DNA of 64,000 nucleotides from Pratylenchus scribneri (taxonomy: Eukaryota; Nematoda; Chromadorea; Rhabditida; Pratylenchidae). The stretch is taken from positions 2,046,001 through 2,110,000 of the forward strand of contig JAQSEB010000021.1 in the NCBI GenBank assembly GCA_030063045.1, read 5' to 3'. This document shows, one piece after another, positions 10,358 through 22,654 of the stretch. The translations under genes were made by a program, and so were the position numbers. The notes under the pieces were generated by a model, which saw nothing but the letters and a program-made list of their open reading frames with translations, was not told the DNA's origin and ran no database searches. How positions within the stretch are numbered: the stretch's first letter is position 1; every line of letters begins with the position of its first letter.

Positions 10358-11297
10358 GGGAATTTTTTAAAAAGGCAAAAAGCATAAAAAAATTTGCATT
10401 CTGGGTTAAAAATATAAAAATTTAGTAAAATTCCATGCTTTTTAGTTGCCCATTGAAAATTTAGACTTAATTTTATCAGCGTGATTATTATTTCTTACTA
10501 TGTTCTTTTCAAATCAACCCTCAGGCATAGGAATAAACTTATAAATTTGATATTTTATTATTAAATATAAAGCACTTGGCCAAGCAGCTGCAGGAAGATA
10601 GCTGACAACGAAATGGTGGTAGGCCAAAAACAGATCGAATTTATCAAATCACAATTGTGATTTGGGAAATTTTCCCCTTGAAGCTTTAGGGCAAATAACT
10701 GTTTGGCGAAAAATATGTAACTTGATAAAAGGCAGCGAATCACAATTATGATTTGGTGAATTCGCCCGAGCCAGTTGCATGGTAAATTGCTGGTGCAGTG
10801 TCGGTTTTTAAAAAAACAGGTTTTTGAAAAATGTCGATTTTCGTTTATTTTAGGCAAAATTCACCAATTTCGCATCGAAATTTTGACCGAATTACTGAAA
10901 ATGAAACCGACTTTGGGCGACTTCTCTTATGTCTTATCGACATCGCAAAATCCCAACCCCAAATTTCTATGTCCAAAATCTCTACAGAACATTAATTTTG
11001 GGCTATCATCACTACCCATCTATAATTGTAGGGCACGGACATCACCTTCGGAGGATAGGTATTTTGGTGAACTACATATATTTAAAATTAAAGTATTTTC
11101 AAAAAATTCGTAAAATTTTTCTCTTGTTAGGGATATTAGATAGAGTGATTTGGAGTCATCAATTATGTTATGCTGTGCTATGAATAGCATACAAAAATAA
11201 AAAAAATAAGTAATTAAATTAAATAATTGAGAATAAATAGAATAAATTTAAAATTTTTTAATCATCAAATGAAAATGAGAAAATTAAACTCAAAATT
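10358..11297. other. intergenic with short inverted repeats, no gene recognised
   Basis: Between 10630 and 10790 the phrase AATCACAATTGTGATTTGG occurs and recurs degenerately (AATCACAATTATGATTTGG), with GGCAAAATTCACCAATTTCGC further on. These look like transposon debris. Open frames on both strands are unconvincing. Confidence 0.35.
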
Positions 11298-13782
11298 CTA
11301 ATCCCTAAAATCATTATCTCTGTATGGATATTTTATTTTAGCCGCTATTCTTTTATAATTTTCCATATCTTCGTCATCAAAATCGAATAGGGCGCGAATG
11401 CGTTCTTCTATTTTAGCCATTGTCGGATCCAATTGTTCAGTACTATCTTTGTTTGTTATCTTCGCACTCATGGCTAAAATTTTAAAATATTTAGGTTAAC
11501 AGTAAATTATAAGTTGTACATATTCTGTCAAATTTCTAAACATACCATTAATGAGGAATTTTTGTGGAATTTGTGCCGGTGCCTCCTTCCCAATTTCCTC
11601 GGTTCCATCATATTTTGCCAACATTTCGGCCATTTGATTGCGCAACCAAGGCAATGCCCGCAATGGCAAATACAATGTTCCTTTTCGCTTAGTTGTTTCG
11701 TTGAAGGAATTAAGTAAGAGGCAAATTTGACCATTCGGTTTGTGCACATTCGAAAAAAGGACCAGTTCCACATGGAATTTATGATGTCGGCCAATCACTT
11801 CAACACTTCGCAGTTCAAATTTATATCGGAATTGATCGTCATCAGCATTGTTTGCTCCTTCAGTCAATTTGAGAATATCTAGAAAATTTCAGAAAAATTA
11901 AAAAGTAAATAAAATCAAATGGTAATTTGGACTTGAAGCAGTTTAATTAATTGTCTCATTATTGAATTATAAATAACCTTGAATTTGGTATTTTTGTTCA
12001 AAATTTTCTGCAGCCAATTCCCCAATGAGTTCATCAAATGCGCGCACAAATGCATAGCCGTCATGGGGGATCGGAATATTTCGAAAATCTAAATGTTTAT
12101 ATTGGCCGGTAGCATTTGTTAATAACTGCAATTTATTACTTCATTAGTAACCAAAGCATTGGAATTATACTGACGGTGATTGCGAAGAATTTCTGGCCAC
12201 TTGTGCCCTTTTCTAATTTGAGTCGCAATTGTTTTTTATGGTAATGATTGCCAAATTCAAGCAAACGAGTCTCCAAAGCCAAAAAATGGTCGTTATTTGT
12301 TGGGTTTTTAAAATTGCTAATTGATCCTAAATAACATTAAATATTCAGCAAATTTTCCAAAAAAATACCTTTGAAGAATTGTTTCGGAATTTTTGTCAAT
12401 ATCTCCATTTCAATTTCCTCTGTCCCATCATATTTTGTCAACATTTCGGCCATTTGTTTGCGCAACCAAGGCAATGCCAGCAATGACAAAATTGTGAATC
12501 TTTTTTGTTTAGTAGTTTCGCTGAAGGATATAAGTCGAAGACAAATTGACTTTTGGCCATTCGGTTCGTGTTCATTAAGAAAAAGCAACAATTCCAAATG
12601 GAATTTGTGGCGTTGACCAGTCATTTTGACTGTTTTCAGTTTTAATATATTTTGAGGTTGACCATCACTGCCAGTTTCAACAACAATCATCGATTGGGAG
12701 GTATCTAAAGTTAAATTTGACAAAGAAATATTTTTAAAAAAAATTGATGAATTTTATTATAGAGACCCTGGACAAGCCCGAACTTTTCCTAATTATTGAA
12801 TAGTAAACATAGAAAGATTATAGCGGTTCAAAGGTTTGTCCTAAATCCCAAACCCTATACACGATTGATAGATTTAAACGTTTTTTAATATATAATTTAT
12901 TCATGGTCTGGACAAAATAAAAAGGTATTAAACCGTTTAAACTACCTTAAGGATTTTGTTCAAAATTTGTTTAAAATTAATTATTACCTAGTCTAATCAT
13001 TTACAAACGATGCATCTTGATGAGATTTATCGAATGGGTTTATTGGTCTAGGACAAACCATTGAACCGCTATTATCTTTTCGTTATTTTAAATATCTCCC
13101 TTATTGATTGTAAATTTAAGAATTTTTATACAAACCTTGAGTTTGCAATTTTTGTTCAAAATTTTCCGCTGCCAATTCCCCAATGAGTTCATCCAATGTC
13201 CGAACGAATGCATAGGCATCCTCCGGGACAAAAATGTTAGTGAAATGGAAGTATTGGAGAAAACGGATTAACTGCAATTTCTTAGCCTCAAAAGCTTATA
13301 AATAGACTAAAAATAACTTTGATTTTGAATAATTTTTGACCATTTCTGCCCTTTTCAAAATTAAGTCGCAATTGTCTTCCATTTCCCAGTTCAAGCAGTC
13401 GAGTCTCTAAAATTTCTCGTGATAAAAGTTGTCGTTGTTCTTTTTGCTCGGTTGCATTATTTGTTGTTGTTTCAGGCGATGAAATAGTTACAGATGAGTT
13501 TGCGCTCTCGGTGGGAAGAAAAATTTGCATTCCTTCATCATTGCCACTGCAGAATTGATTGCGTTGGCAGAGGCAAAGCTCAAAAATTTTATTTTCAAAT
13601 TTATAATTATTTATAAAAACCTGTTGAGATTTGATGAGAATATTACAATGGCCATTTCTATTCTGAATATGCGAGAATTGATTGCCAAATATGTTGGGTG
13701 ATTTTTGCCAGATTGAGTATGTTCTGCTGACCAATTTATTGGCGTGCAATATTCGATAATAAAAATGATATTTTTGGAACAT
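11298..13782 (-). CDS. PUR-like protein A: four PUR-alpha-like repeats
   Basis: Eight exons join in phase: 13621-13782, 13318-13578, 13136-13271, 12369-12704, 12175-12326, 11978-12125, 11546-11878 and 11298-11473, giving 567 residues. Exon 1 is a basic, Arg/His/Asn-rich leader that could be a mitochondrial presequence. Two module types alternate: ETRLLEL..GRQLRL..EKG..GQKLFKI followed by VPEDAYAFVRTLDELIGEL, and KL.TV...G..HKFHLEL with LPWLRKQMAEML.KYDGTEEI. The pattern of beta strands with G..F.KI and a closing amphipathic helix fits PUR-alpha-type repeats, which bind single-stranded purine-rich nucleic acid. This copy holds the pair twice, by duplication of exons 2-4 as 5-7. The tail has FDFDDEDMENYKRI, conserved across the cluster. 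The PUR assignment is by eye. Confidence 0.7.
12821..13071. mobile_element. 251-bp MITE in an intron of PUR-like gene A
   Basis: TAGCGGTTCAAAGGTTTGTC at 12821 is mirrored with one mismatch by GACAAACCATTGAACCGCTA ending at 13071. TA abuts GCGG on both sides, consistent with a TA target duplication. The core contains GGTATTAAACCGTTTAAAC, also found inside the large element at 23921. Confidence 0.75.
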
Positions 13783-13945
13783 TTTTCACAGCTAAAAAAA
13801 AATTAAATTTGTTAAATTTTTGAGCAAATCGATATTAAAAATCTTATTGAAAAATTACAAATAATTAGAATAAAAAATTTTCAATTTTTTAATAATTTTA
13901 ACAACAAATAAGTAAATAATAATTAAGACTATTTCTTATAAAAAT

Positions 13946-15471
13946 TCAATGTTTTGACGGATTTTTTGTTTTAGCCGCTATTCTTCTAAATTTCTCCATT
14001 TCTTCTTCATTAAAATCGAATAGGGTTTGAATGCCTTTTTCCAATGCGGCAATTTGTCGATCCAAATGTTCAGTTCTATTTTTGACCGGTTTTTTCACTT
14101 CCGATTGTTTCAAATTTGGTCTTTGATGGATTAGCAAAGGTGTGAACATCCTTTGGTTTTTGATGCCACTTTGATTGGAATTTTGATTGATGTTCGACAT
14201 TTTTGGATATTGTTGAAAATATGCTGTTCTTTGGTTGACAAATTGTGGCCGCATTTCATTATGATTTAATCTATGACCAATGCCATTTGAAACAGGAGGA
14301 GGAAGAATAGGGGTCACAACTTAAAAGTGGAAAAATTATTTCATCGATGCCGCTTTGGAGGTTTAATTTATAAATATTTAGCTTAATTTCCATTTTAAAT
14401 CAAACCCATATTGAAGAATTTTTCAGGAATTTGTGCCGGTGCCTCCTTTATTTCCTCTGTTCCATCATGTTTTGCCAACATTTCGGCCATTTGATTACGG
14501 AGCCAAGGCAATGCTTGCAATGGCAAAGTCAATATTCCTCCTTTTTTAGTGATTTTATGGATGGCTGAAAGTCCAAGACAAATTTGCTTTTGGCCTTTCA
14601 ATTGGTTTTCATTCGGAAAAAACAGCAATTCCAGTTCGAATTTTTGGTGTTTACCATTCAGTTCCACAGTTCGTAATTTCAATATATTTAGGAGTTTACA
14701 ATCATTGCCAGCTTCAATAATCAATTTGGATGAATCTAAAAATTTACAATTAAATTTTCGAAAATTATCAATAAAAATGATTCCGAAATTTTACACCTAA
14801 TTTAACAGCTAAGTTTAGGTAATTTTATAGAGGTTTCGGCTTAAACTAAGAATATTTTGGCAGAAACCTTTGATTTGGAGTAATTTTTGTTCAAAATTTT
14901 CTGCAGCTATTTCCCCAATTAGTTCATCAAATGCCCGAATAAATGAATAGATTTCCTGCGGGACCAGTATGTTGGGGAAATTGATGTAATTGCCCGGGTT
15001 TTGGTTTTTCAACTGCAATTTATTTTATTAATCAATTTGTCTCATAAATAGAATAATATACTGACGCTGATTCTGAAGAATTTTTGGCCACTTCTGCCCT
15101 TTTCCAATTTTAGTCGTAATTTTCTTCTATTGTAAATGTCCAGTTTAAGAAATTGAGTCGCCAAAACCAAATGGTCATTAAATTTTTCATCAATATTGCT
15201 GCATAATTGTTTGCGCTGGCAGAGCTGACAAATTATTTTTTGGAAATAATTTATCAAAAAAATGTTTAATTTAAATAATTTTGATTTTAATAATTTTTTA
15301 TATGAAAACCTGTTGAGATTTGAAGGGAATATTGCAATGGCCATTTCTATTCGGAATTTGTGAAAATTGTGTGCCAAATATGTTGGGTGAATTTTGCCAG
15401 CTTGAGAATGTTCTGATGACCGGTTTATGGGCATGGAAAATTTGATAACAAAAATGACGGCTGCACAGCAT
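13946..15471 (-). CDS. PUR-like protein B: two PUR-alpha-like repeats
   Basis: Five exons in consistent phase (15310-15471, 15066-15224, 14868-15012, 14406-14735, 13946-14319) give 389 residues. The order is a basic leader starting MLCSRHF; a first repeat with LKLDIYNRRKLRLKLEKG and VPQEIYSFIRAFDELIGE; a second repeat with LRTVELNGKHQKFELELL and LPWLRNQMAEMLAKHDG; then a Gln/Asn-rich linker and the tail FDFNEEEMEKFRRIAAK. The start is the ATG homologous to that of copy D; an open frame runs five codons further upstream but without ATG. It shares strand and family with A and C, about 160 bases after A's start, but independent promoters are likely given the spacing. Confidence 0.72.
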
Positions 15472-16688
15472 TTTTCTAAAAAACAAATATTTTGATTTTA
15501 AAATTACAAAAAAAAAATAAAATAGAATGCAAACTAAATTAAAATTAATAAATAAAATTGTTTTTGCTAATATTTATTAATATCAGAAATAAAATAAAAA
15601 TAATTCAAATAATTAATTCCTAATAAAATCAATGTCTCGATGGAAATTTTCTTTTAGAAATTATTCTTCGATATTTTTCAATTTGTTCTTCATCAAAATC
15701 GAAGAGTCCGCGAATGCTTTCCTCAAATTCGGCTATTTCTCGATTTAATTTTTCATTCCCACATTTGATAGGTTTTTTCACATCCAATTGTTTCAAATTT
15801 GGTTTTTGTTGGAAGGGGAAAGATCGGAACATCTTTTGTCTTCTATAACAACTTTGATTTGAATTTTGCATTTTGGCTGGCATTTTTGAAAAAGACGTGG
15901 GCCTATTTTCTCTTCGCAATTGTGGCTTATTTATTCTTTGTTGCAATTTTTGTACAGATGTAATGTTATTTGGAACGGCGGGAGAAGCATGGGAAACAGC
16001 TAAAAATAAATGGAAAAATTACTCGAGTTAAGGAAAAAATTTTAGGAAAATTTATGTATAATTTTAATTTATGATTGAAAAAATTAGTTATACACAATTT
16101 TTCCTTAATTATGGGTTATTGATGATTTTCAAAAATTCTATGATTGGCCAGCATAGAAAAACATACCCATATGCAAGAATTTTTGAGGAATTTCTGCCGG
16201 TGCCTCCTTTTCAATTTCCTCTGTCCCATCATGTTTTGCCAACATTTCGGCCATTTGATTGCGCAACCAAGGCAATGCCATGCAATGGTAAAGTCAACCT
16301 CCTTTTTTGGTTTGTTTTCTCATTGAAGGATGATAATTCAAGGCAAATTTCGTCCATCATTCCTCTGTCCTTATTTACAAAAAGCACCAATTCCAATTGG
16401 AATTTGTGGATTATTCCAGTCAGTTCGACAGTTTTCAGTTTCAATGGTCGAATTTTTCGGCGGTCATCATTAGCAATTTCGATAGTTGATTGCGGATCTA
16501 AAAATTGCTGTAATGAGCCAGAATCGAAGATAACATATTTAAAACGCTTTTTAATGCTGGGTCATTCCCTTCTCGTCCAATTCCATCTTAGTTAGCAATT
16601 TTGACAAACCAGAGCTCATCAGCCAATTAACCAATAAAAATGATCTAAAATGCATCGTATAGTACTAAAAGTATTCATTATCTTATGT

Positions 16689-16809
16689 TATATTGATCAT
16701 CCAAAACTGTAATGTTTTGGCTAACTTATGTCTACAAAAAAATAAAGGGCATTTTTCAGTTTTTGGCCGCAACTTTGCCAAAACTTTTAATTTTTGGATG
16801 ATCAGTATA
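16689..16809. mobile_element. 121-bp inverted-repeat element in PUR-like copy C
   Basis: TATATTGATCATCCAAAA at 16689-16706 faces TTTTGGATGATCAGTATA at 16792-16809 with one mismatch. The interior (TGTAATGTTTTGGC...TTTTGGCCGCAACTTTGCC) has no frame. Confidence 0.65.
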
Positions 16810-17642
16810 TCAGAGGATAGCTAAATAAGTAGGGCTATTAAATGCACTTTAGATCATTTAAATTGGGTGGCGAGCTGCAACTCGTTAAAATCGCTAAGAT
16901 GGAAATGTCCCTCGCGGTTCTTAATGATCCTAATTGAATGTAAAATCGGATGAAAACCTTGAATTTGCAGTAATTTTTGTTCAAAATTTTCCGTCGACAA
17001 TTCCAAAATGAGTTCATCAAACGCCCGAACAAATGCATAGGCATCCTTTGGGACCGGAATTTTGTTGAAATTGTTGAATTTGCCTAATTTGTATAACTAA
17101 AAAAAACAAATTCATTTGTAATAATAAGAATCAAAAATATACTCACAATAATACAGAAAAATTTTTGACCGCTTTTGCCTTCAATTATTTCAAGTTTCAC
17201 ACTTTTTCTATTATAAGCGTCCAGCCAAAGAAATTGCCAATCCAAATTCAAATGACTTTCAATGCTAGGAAAATGACTTTTATTTCCATCATTTCTACTG
17301 CAAAATTGATAGCGTTCATATTGGAGCTGAAAAATTTAACTCAAAAATCTAAATTAATAATTGATTCATATTTTAGAACATTTTTTGTATTTTTTATGGT
17401 CTAGATATTTGTATTTTGGCCGATATACTTATAATTACAAACATGCTTAATCTCGGCCACGTCGCATCTCTTGATATTGCTTTGGCTTAGGTTTAAATGG
17501 TTAAATACACTCAATTTTTGATCAAACCATGAATAAATTATAATATATACTAATCGATGCTTATTGACTAATTCTATCAATTGAGTAAGAATAAGTAGAT
17601 AGTTCGTAGGTCTAGGACAAACAATTAAAATGCTAAGTTGTT

Positions 17643-17697
17643 CGCCATTTTTTAATACTTTTTCGACATTTTTTCGCCAAATTAAATACTATCCATT
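17643..17697. mobile_element. degenerate end of the Mutator-like family
   Basis: CGCCATTTTTTAATACTTTTTCGACATTTTTTCGCCAAATTAAATACTATCC-type sequence aligns with the right terminal repeat at 6560-6665, including the terminal GCCAAATTAAATAC.ATCCATT. No partner end was found, so it is a solo relic in intron 1 of PUR-like copy C. Confidence 0.55.
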
Positions 17698-17883
17698 TTT
17701 AACATTTTTCTAAAAAACCTGCTGAGATTTGAAGAGAATAAGGAAATTCCTTTTGTGGTGAATTTGCATAAATTGATTGTGATTGCCAAATATAATTGGA
17801 GAATTTCGCCAGTGTGAGAATGTTCTGTTGCAGAATTTATTGGAGTGGAATGTTCGATTATAAAAATGGCGGGTACAAAGCAT

Positions 17884-18320
17884 TTTCTGTTCTAAAATCA
17901 TTGAATAAATTAAAACAGATTAAATCAAATAATTATCAACGAAAAACATTACTTATTAGTAGTTAAATAAGATAATTCTAGAATCGGGATTCGAGATCAA
18001 CACAAAATCCCTACAATAAAAATCTTTGCAACCAAAATCACTATCCCAATCCCATCCCTATGCCAAAAATTTATAATGCAGCAAGCAGCATGGACAAAAA
18101 ATCCTTACAGAGAAAAATTTCTAAAAATTAAAATTTTTAGCCTTTTAGTAGGTTTTTCGGTTAAAAAAAAGGAGAAATGAACTAGCTTTCAGAATTGTTT
18201 GGTGCTTAAACTATTAAATATTCATTGATTTATATGGTTTTTTGAGCTATAATTTATAATAAATTGATGAAATTTAATTTATAATTATAATTTTTAGGAT
18301 ATTATTTAAGCTAAGAAAAA
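17884..18320. promoter_or_regulatory. divergent promoter region between PUR-like copies C and D
   Basis: The minus-strand array A-B-C and the plus-strand array D-E-F start on either side of this 437-base region, so it should hold promoters for both directions. I see no repeat or open frame. A run TAATTTATAATAAATTGATG occurs near 18250. Confidence 0.4.
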
Positions 18321-20206
18321 ATGTTCCACACAAATCATTTTCGTAATCAATTATTTCACCTCAATAAATGTATTAATGGCAAAGTCTTCCTCTCAAATTG
18401 GCAAAGATTATACACAATATATGGCAGACAATTTTCGGCAATCCGGAATAGAAATGGCCGCTCTTGCATTATTCAATCCAAACATCAAGAGGTTTTTTGA
18501 ATATAATTAAAATTTAAATAACCATTCAAAGTTCAAACCAAATACGTTAATCGTAACATTTATTTGGTTAATGAGCATGAAATAAAAAATTAAGACATAA
18601 AAACATTGTGAGAATATCTGCATTTATCAATGGCCAATCTCTTAAAAAATAGTTTTAAAATAATTATTTAATTTAGTTCTGCCAATGCAATCAATTCTGC
18701 ACTAGCAATGATAACGGAATTAATTCCCTTCCTGTTAAGAAAGCAAATTCTCCTTCGACTTTTTCACCACCTAAAATGCCAACAAAAAATGTGATCAAGA
18801 AAAACGAAAAATATTTGGAAGGGATGGAAAAACTCGCTGACAATCAAGGAGATTTGGAGATTCAATTTCTTGGGTTGGACATTTACAATGAAAAAAAATT
18901 ACGACTTGAATTGCAAAAGGGCAGAAGTGGCCAAAAATCCTTCAACATCGCTGTTAGTATTATTTTGACTAAGAGGAGCTAATCTGTCTATGAAATAAAT
19001 TGCAGTTAAAAAAACCTGATGGCCTATATTCCAATTTCCCAAAAATTCTTGTCCCGCAAGATGCCTATTCATTTGTTCGGGCGTTGGATGAACTCATTGT
19101 GGAATTGGCAGCGGAAAATTTTGAACAAAAATTTAACATTAAAGGTTTTATAATAAAAAAAATTTATGTTCAATTATGTAGGATAGGAGACTTGAGATAT
19201 TGTTTAAATCAGTTCTAAAACTGGGCTACAAATTAGCTGTCGTAATAATAATTCGGACAATTATTTTGAAATATTTCTTCAGTTAACCCTCAATCGATTT
19301 TAGAAGTTGACAATGAACATCAACACAAAACCACAATAAAACTGAAAACTGTGGAATTGATTGGCCAACACCACAAATTCAAATTGGAATTGGTGCTTTA
19401 TATAAATATGTACAATGCAGAAGAGGAAATTCGTAAGGAAATTTGCCTTCGACTTTGCGCCCTTAACAAAATCCGCTCAAACGATGAAAGAGTTTATACT
19501 TTTCCACTGAAATCATTGCCTTGGTTACGTAAACAAATGTCCGAAATGTTGGTGCGACATGATGGAACAGTGGCCATATCGTTGGAGGCACCGGCCCAAA
19601 TCCCTAAACAATTCTTTCCTAAAGGTTCTATTAGCTAATTTGAATAAAATAGACAAATAATTTTATAAATTTTACTACAAATTACTAAAATTAATTTGTA
19701 TAGAATGATCATTACTTTTTTTAAAATATTTAATTTGTTTCAACCCAAAGCTTCAAATGGAACATCAATAATCCATATGCATTAACATTTATAAAATAAT
19801 TTCTTATTTTAAAGATGTTTTCCATACTCTTCCCGCTTCAAATGGCATTTCTCCTGGATATCAAAAACGAATGCAATCGCAATTATTCGACAAAAATCTT
19901 GTCAACAAAAAAACAACAATTTTTCAACAATATCCAAGAATGGCGAACATCAATCAAAATTCCAATCAAAGTGGCATCAAAAACCAAAGGATGTTCAGGC
20001 CCTTGGCCACCCAACAAAAACAAACTTTGAAACAATCTGCTGAAGTGAGAAAACCGGTCGAAATCAGTAAAATTGCTCAACAATTGGATCCAAAAATGGC
20101 CGCATTGGAAAGAGGCATTCAGACCCTTTTCGATTTTGATGAAGAAGAAATGGAGAAATATAGAAGAATATCTGCAAAAATAAATAATCCAACAGCAGAA
20201 CATTGA
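18321..20206 (+). CDS. PUR-like protein D: two PUR-alpha-like repeats
   Basis: Five exons with matching phases (18321-18491, 18677-18952, 19006-19144, 19283-19624, 19815-20206) give 439 residues. The leader starts MFHTNHFRNQLF and is basic with few acids, as in a mitochondrial presequence. Repeat 1 has LGLDIYNEKKLRLELQKGRS and VPQDAYSFVRALDELIVELA; repeat 2 has LKTVELIGQHHKFKLELVL and SLPWLRKQMSEML. A Gln-rich linker and FDFDEEEMEKYRRISAK close the protein. Every exon is open and every intron has GT-AG, so this is the clearest intact member and the reference for the cluster. Function is inferred only: nucleic-acid binding, possibly in mitochondria. Confidence 0.75.
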
Positions 20207-20378
20207 TTTAGGAATAATTAACAATTAAATTTTTATTGTTAATTTCGTCTTGTTTTTGATTAAAAATTTAAATTGAACACATTTTTGTTTTCATTTTATT
20301 GTCTTCTTTCAAATCCTATATTTAAAATTTTTAATCAAAATTTTCGTTGCTAATTTTAAGGTTTTAAGTCAACAAAAA

Positions 20379-22460
20379 ATGTTCCAAGCAACCATTTTCG
20401 TTTTCAAATATTTCATGTTAATAAATTTATTAATGGCAAAGCACTCCTCTCAAATTGGCAAAAATTATCCACAATATATGGCGGGCAATTATCGACAATC
20501 CAGAGTATGAATGGCCGTTCTTGCATTATTCAATACAAATATAAAGAGGTTTTTATTTTTAAATATAATAAAATTAGCCAACGATAATTATATATTTGAT
20601 AAATTCAATATGTTTCCTTTCTTAAAATAATTTATTTGGTTTAAGAGCCTTATTCAAATTAGGAAGCAAAACAATGAGAGAATAATTCACAATTATCATT
20701 GACTATCTCTGTTAAAAATAAAGTTTTAAAGTAGTTTTTAATTTAGTTCTGTCAACTCAATCAATTTTGCAATGGAACTTATGATAATATTCATTCTCTT
20801 CCCATCGAGAAAAAAAACTCATCTTCGAATATTTCACTGCCTGAAACACCAACAAATAATGCAATCGAGCTAAAAGAACAAAGTTTGGAAAGTATAGAAA
20901 AAAGCATTGGCAATCATGCAACTTTGGAAACTCGATTGCTTGAATTGGATAATAACAATAAAAAGCGATTGATACTTAAATTGGAAAAAGGCAGAAGCGG
21001 CCAAAAATTCTTCGAAATCAACGTCTGTATTATATTTATTGATGAGGTGGCTAATAAAATAAATTTTAGCTAGAAAAGCTTGGTCAATTCACCCATTTTC
21101 GTCACATTCTGGTCCCTGAGGATGCCTATGCATTTTTGCGCGCATTGGATGTACTTATTGTGGAATTGGCTTCTGAAAATTTTGAAGAAAAATTGCAAAC
21201 TCTAGGTTTTTTATTAAAAAAAAATATATTCTTATTATTATAAGATACGGATCCAAAATTATTTTAATTGGACGAAAGGCCAGATTCTCATGAAATAGGG
21301 GAATAGGCCATTTCCATTTTATGAATTAAACAAATTTATATTAGTTTATTATTAAGTTTAGGCATTTTCCTTTTCAGTTCTCGAATCGACTTTGGATGCT
21401 GACCATCTACACCAACATAAATTGAAACTGCGATCAGTGGAAGTGATTGGCCTATTCCACAAATTTAATTTGGAATTGGTTCTATTTCCGAATACTGACA
21501 AATTGAATAGTCAAAAGCAAATTTGCTTTGGACTTTTTGCTGAACACAAAGTGACTAATGACCGAAGAAGAGGACAGATGGCTTTGCCATTGCAAGCATT
21601 GCCTTGGTTACGCAAACAAATGACCGAAATGTTGGCAAAATATGATGGGACAGAGCAAATTGAAATGGAGGCACCGGCACAAATACCAAAGAAATTATTA
21701 GCTAGAGGTTTTTTCTGTAGCTAATAAATTTCAAAATTGAAGAAACTAATAACTAGAGACCGGCGCTGTACTGTATACAGCGCTGTATTTCTGCTGTATT
21801 GCTGTATTTTGCGGTATTTTGCTGTATTATACAGTACGGAATACGTACAGCAAATTTTAGAAAGGAAAAAATACAGTACGGAATACAGCAAATTCCATTT
21901 TGCCGGTCTCTACTAATAACTCATTTAATATGAAAACAAATGGGTTTTGTTATTTGTCAACGAAGATTTTCCAGAATTTTTTTGTACTTTTTTAAAATTT
22001 TATTTCCAAAATAATACCTAAAGTATACAACTTGCATTTTTTCGGATCTATTGCAATAATCCGGATGATTAAGGATTAAATTAATTTAATTATAGACCAT
22101 ACCATATCATTTCCTTATTAATTTTTTTTCATCTTTGAAGATGTTTCCCGCTTTCCTTCCACCGGCATTCAACCCAAAATAAATATTCCAAAGGATGCGC
22201 ACCCGGCGGAGAAACAACCAAAAGAATTCACCACGCCGATTATAAACTCAAAAATTGAGGAGATTGCCAATTTGGAAAAAGAACTGAAGGAAATGAGCAA
22301 GGAAATGCATGAAATGATGAAGGAAATTAATGGATTGAATAAAGAAATGGCCAATATTTGGAAGGAAATTGACAATGGAAAGAAGAAAAATGGCACAGAG
22401 GAGGAAAAATTGAAAATTCGAGAAGAAGAACGCAATTTTTCCACCACATCGGAACAATGA
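20379..22460 (+). CDS. PUR-like copy E with 5' frameshift and a novel coiled-coil C-terminus
   Basis: Exons 20379-20548, 20747-21022, 21070-21205, 21378-21707 and 22141-22460. Exon 1 is 170 nt where copy D has 171: one base is missing about 12 nt after the ATG, so the leader homologous to D is in another frame (it would read ...NGKALLSNWQK). From exon 2 on the frame is clean: LLELDNNNKKRLILKLEKG, VPEDAYAFLRALDVLIVEL, LRSVEVIGLFHKFNLELVL, ALPWLRKQMTEMLAKYDG. The last exon differs from the other members: instead of the FDFDEEE tail it encodes a long Glu/Lys/Met heptad helix (KELKEMSKEMHEMMKEIN). It may be a pseudogene, or be translated from a different start. Confidence 0.6.
21754..21912. mobile_element. 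159-bp element of TACAGTA/GCTGTATT phrases in the last intron of copy E
   Basis: TAGAGACCGGC at 21754 is mirrored by GCCGGTCTCTA at 21912. TA flanks GAGACCGGC on both sides, fitting a TA target duplication. The interior is built from GCTGTATT and TACAGTACGGAATAC variants. Confidence 0.75.
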
Positions 22461-22654
22461 AAATATGGAGGAATGTTTAAAATGATTGTTATCAATTTTT
22501 TCATTTATAAATCCTATTATAATTATTTAAATAAAATTAATAACAAATATTTTTTATAATTTTGATATTCTATCATTTGATTTTAATACTTTTTTATTTC
22601 ATTTAAATTCCGTTTAATTAATTTTTATTATTTTTATTATAAAAATCAACGAAA

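Larger units (their letters stand above)
15629..17883 (-). pseudogene. PUR-like copy C, frameshifted in the second repeat
   Basis: Exons 17719-17883, 17147-17326, 16958-17096, 16167-16497 and 15629-15999 mirror copy B. The leader, the first repeat (LDAYNRKSVKLEI, VPKDAYAFVRAFDELI) and the tail (FDFDEEQIEKYRRI) are intact. In exon 4 the codons that read LPLQALPWLRNQM in copy B are shifted by one extra base near 16283, giving HGIALVAQSNGRN and a stop. The exon is 331 nt where the frame needs 330. An inverted-repeat element lies in the intron before exon 4 and a Mutator-end relic in the first intron. A sequencing error in the TGCATGGCA stretch is the main alternative to real decay. Confidence 0.65.
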
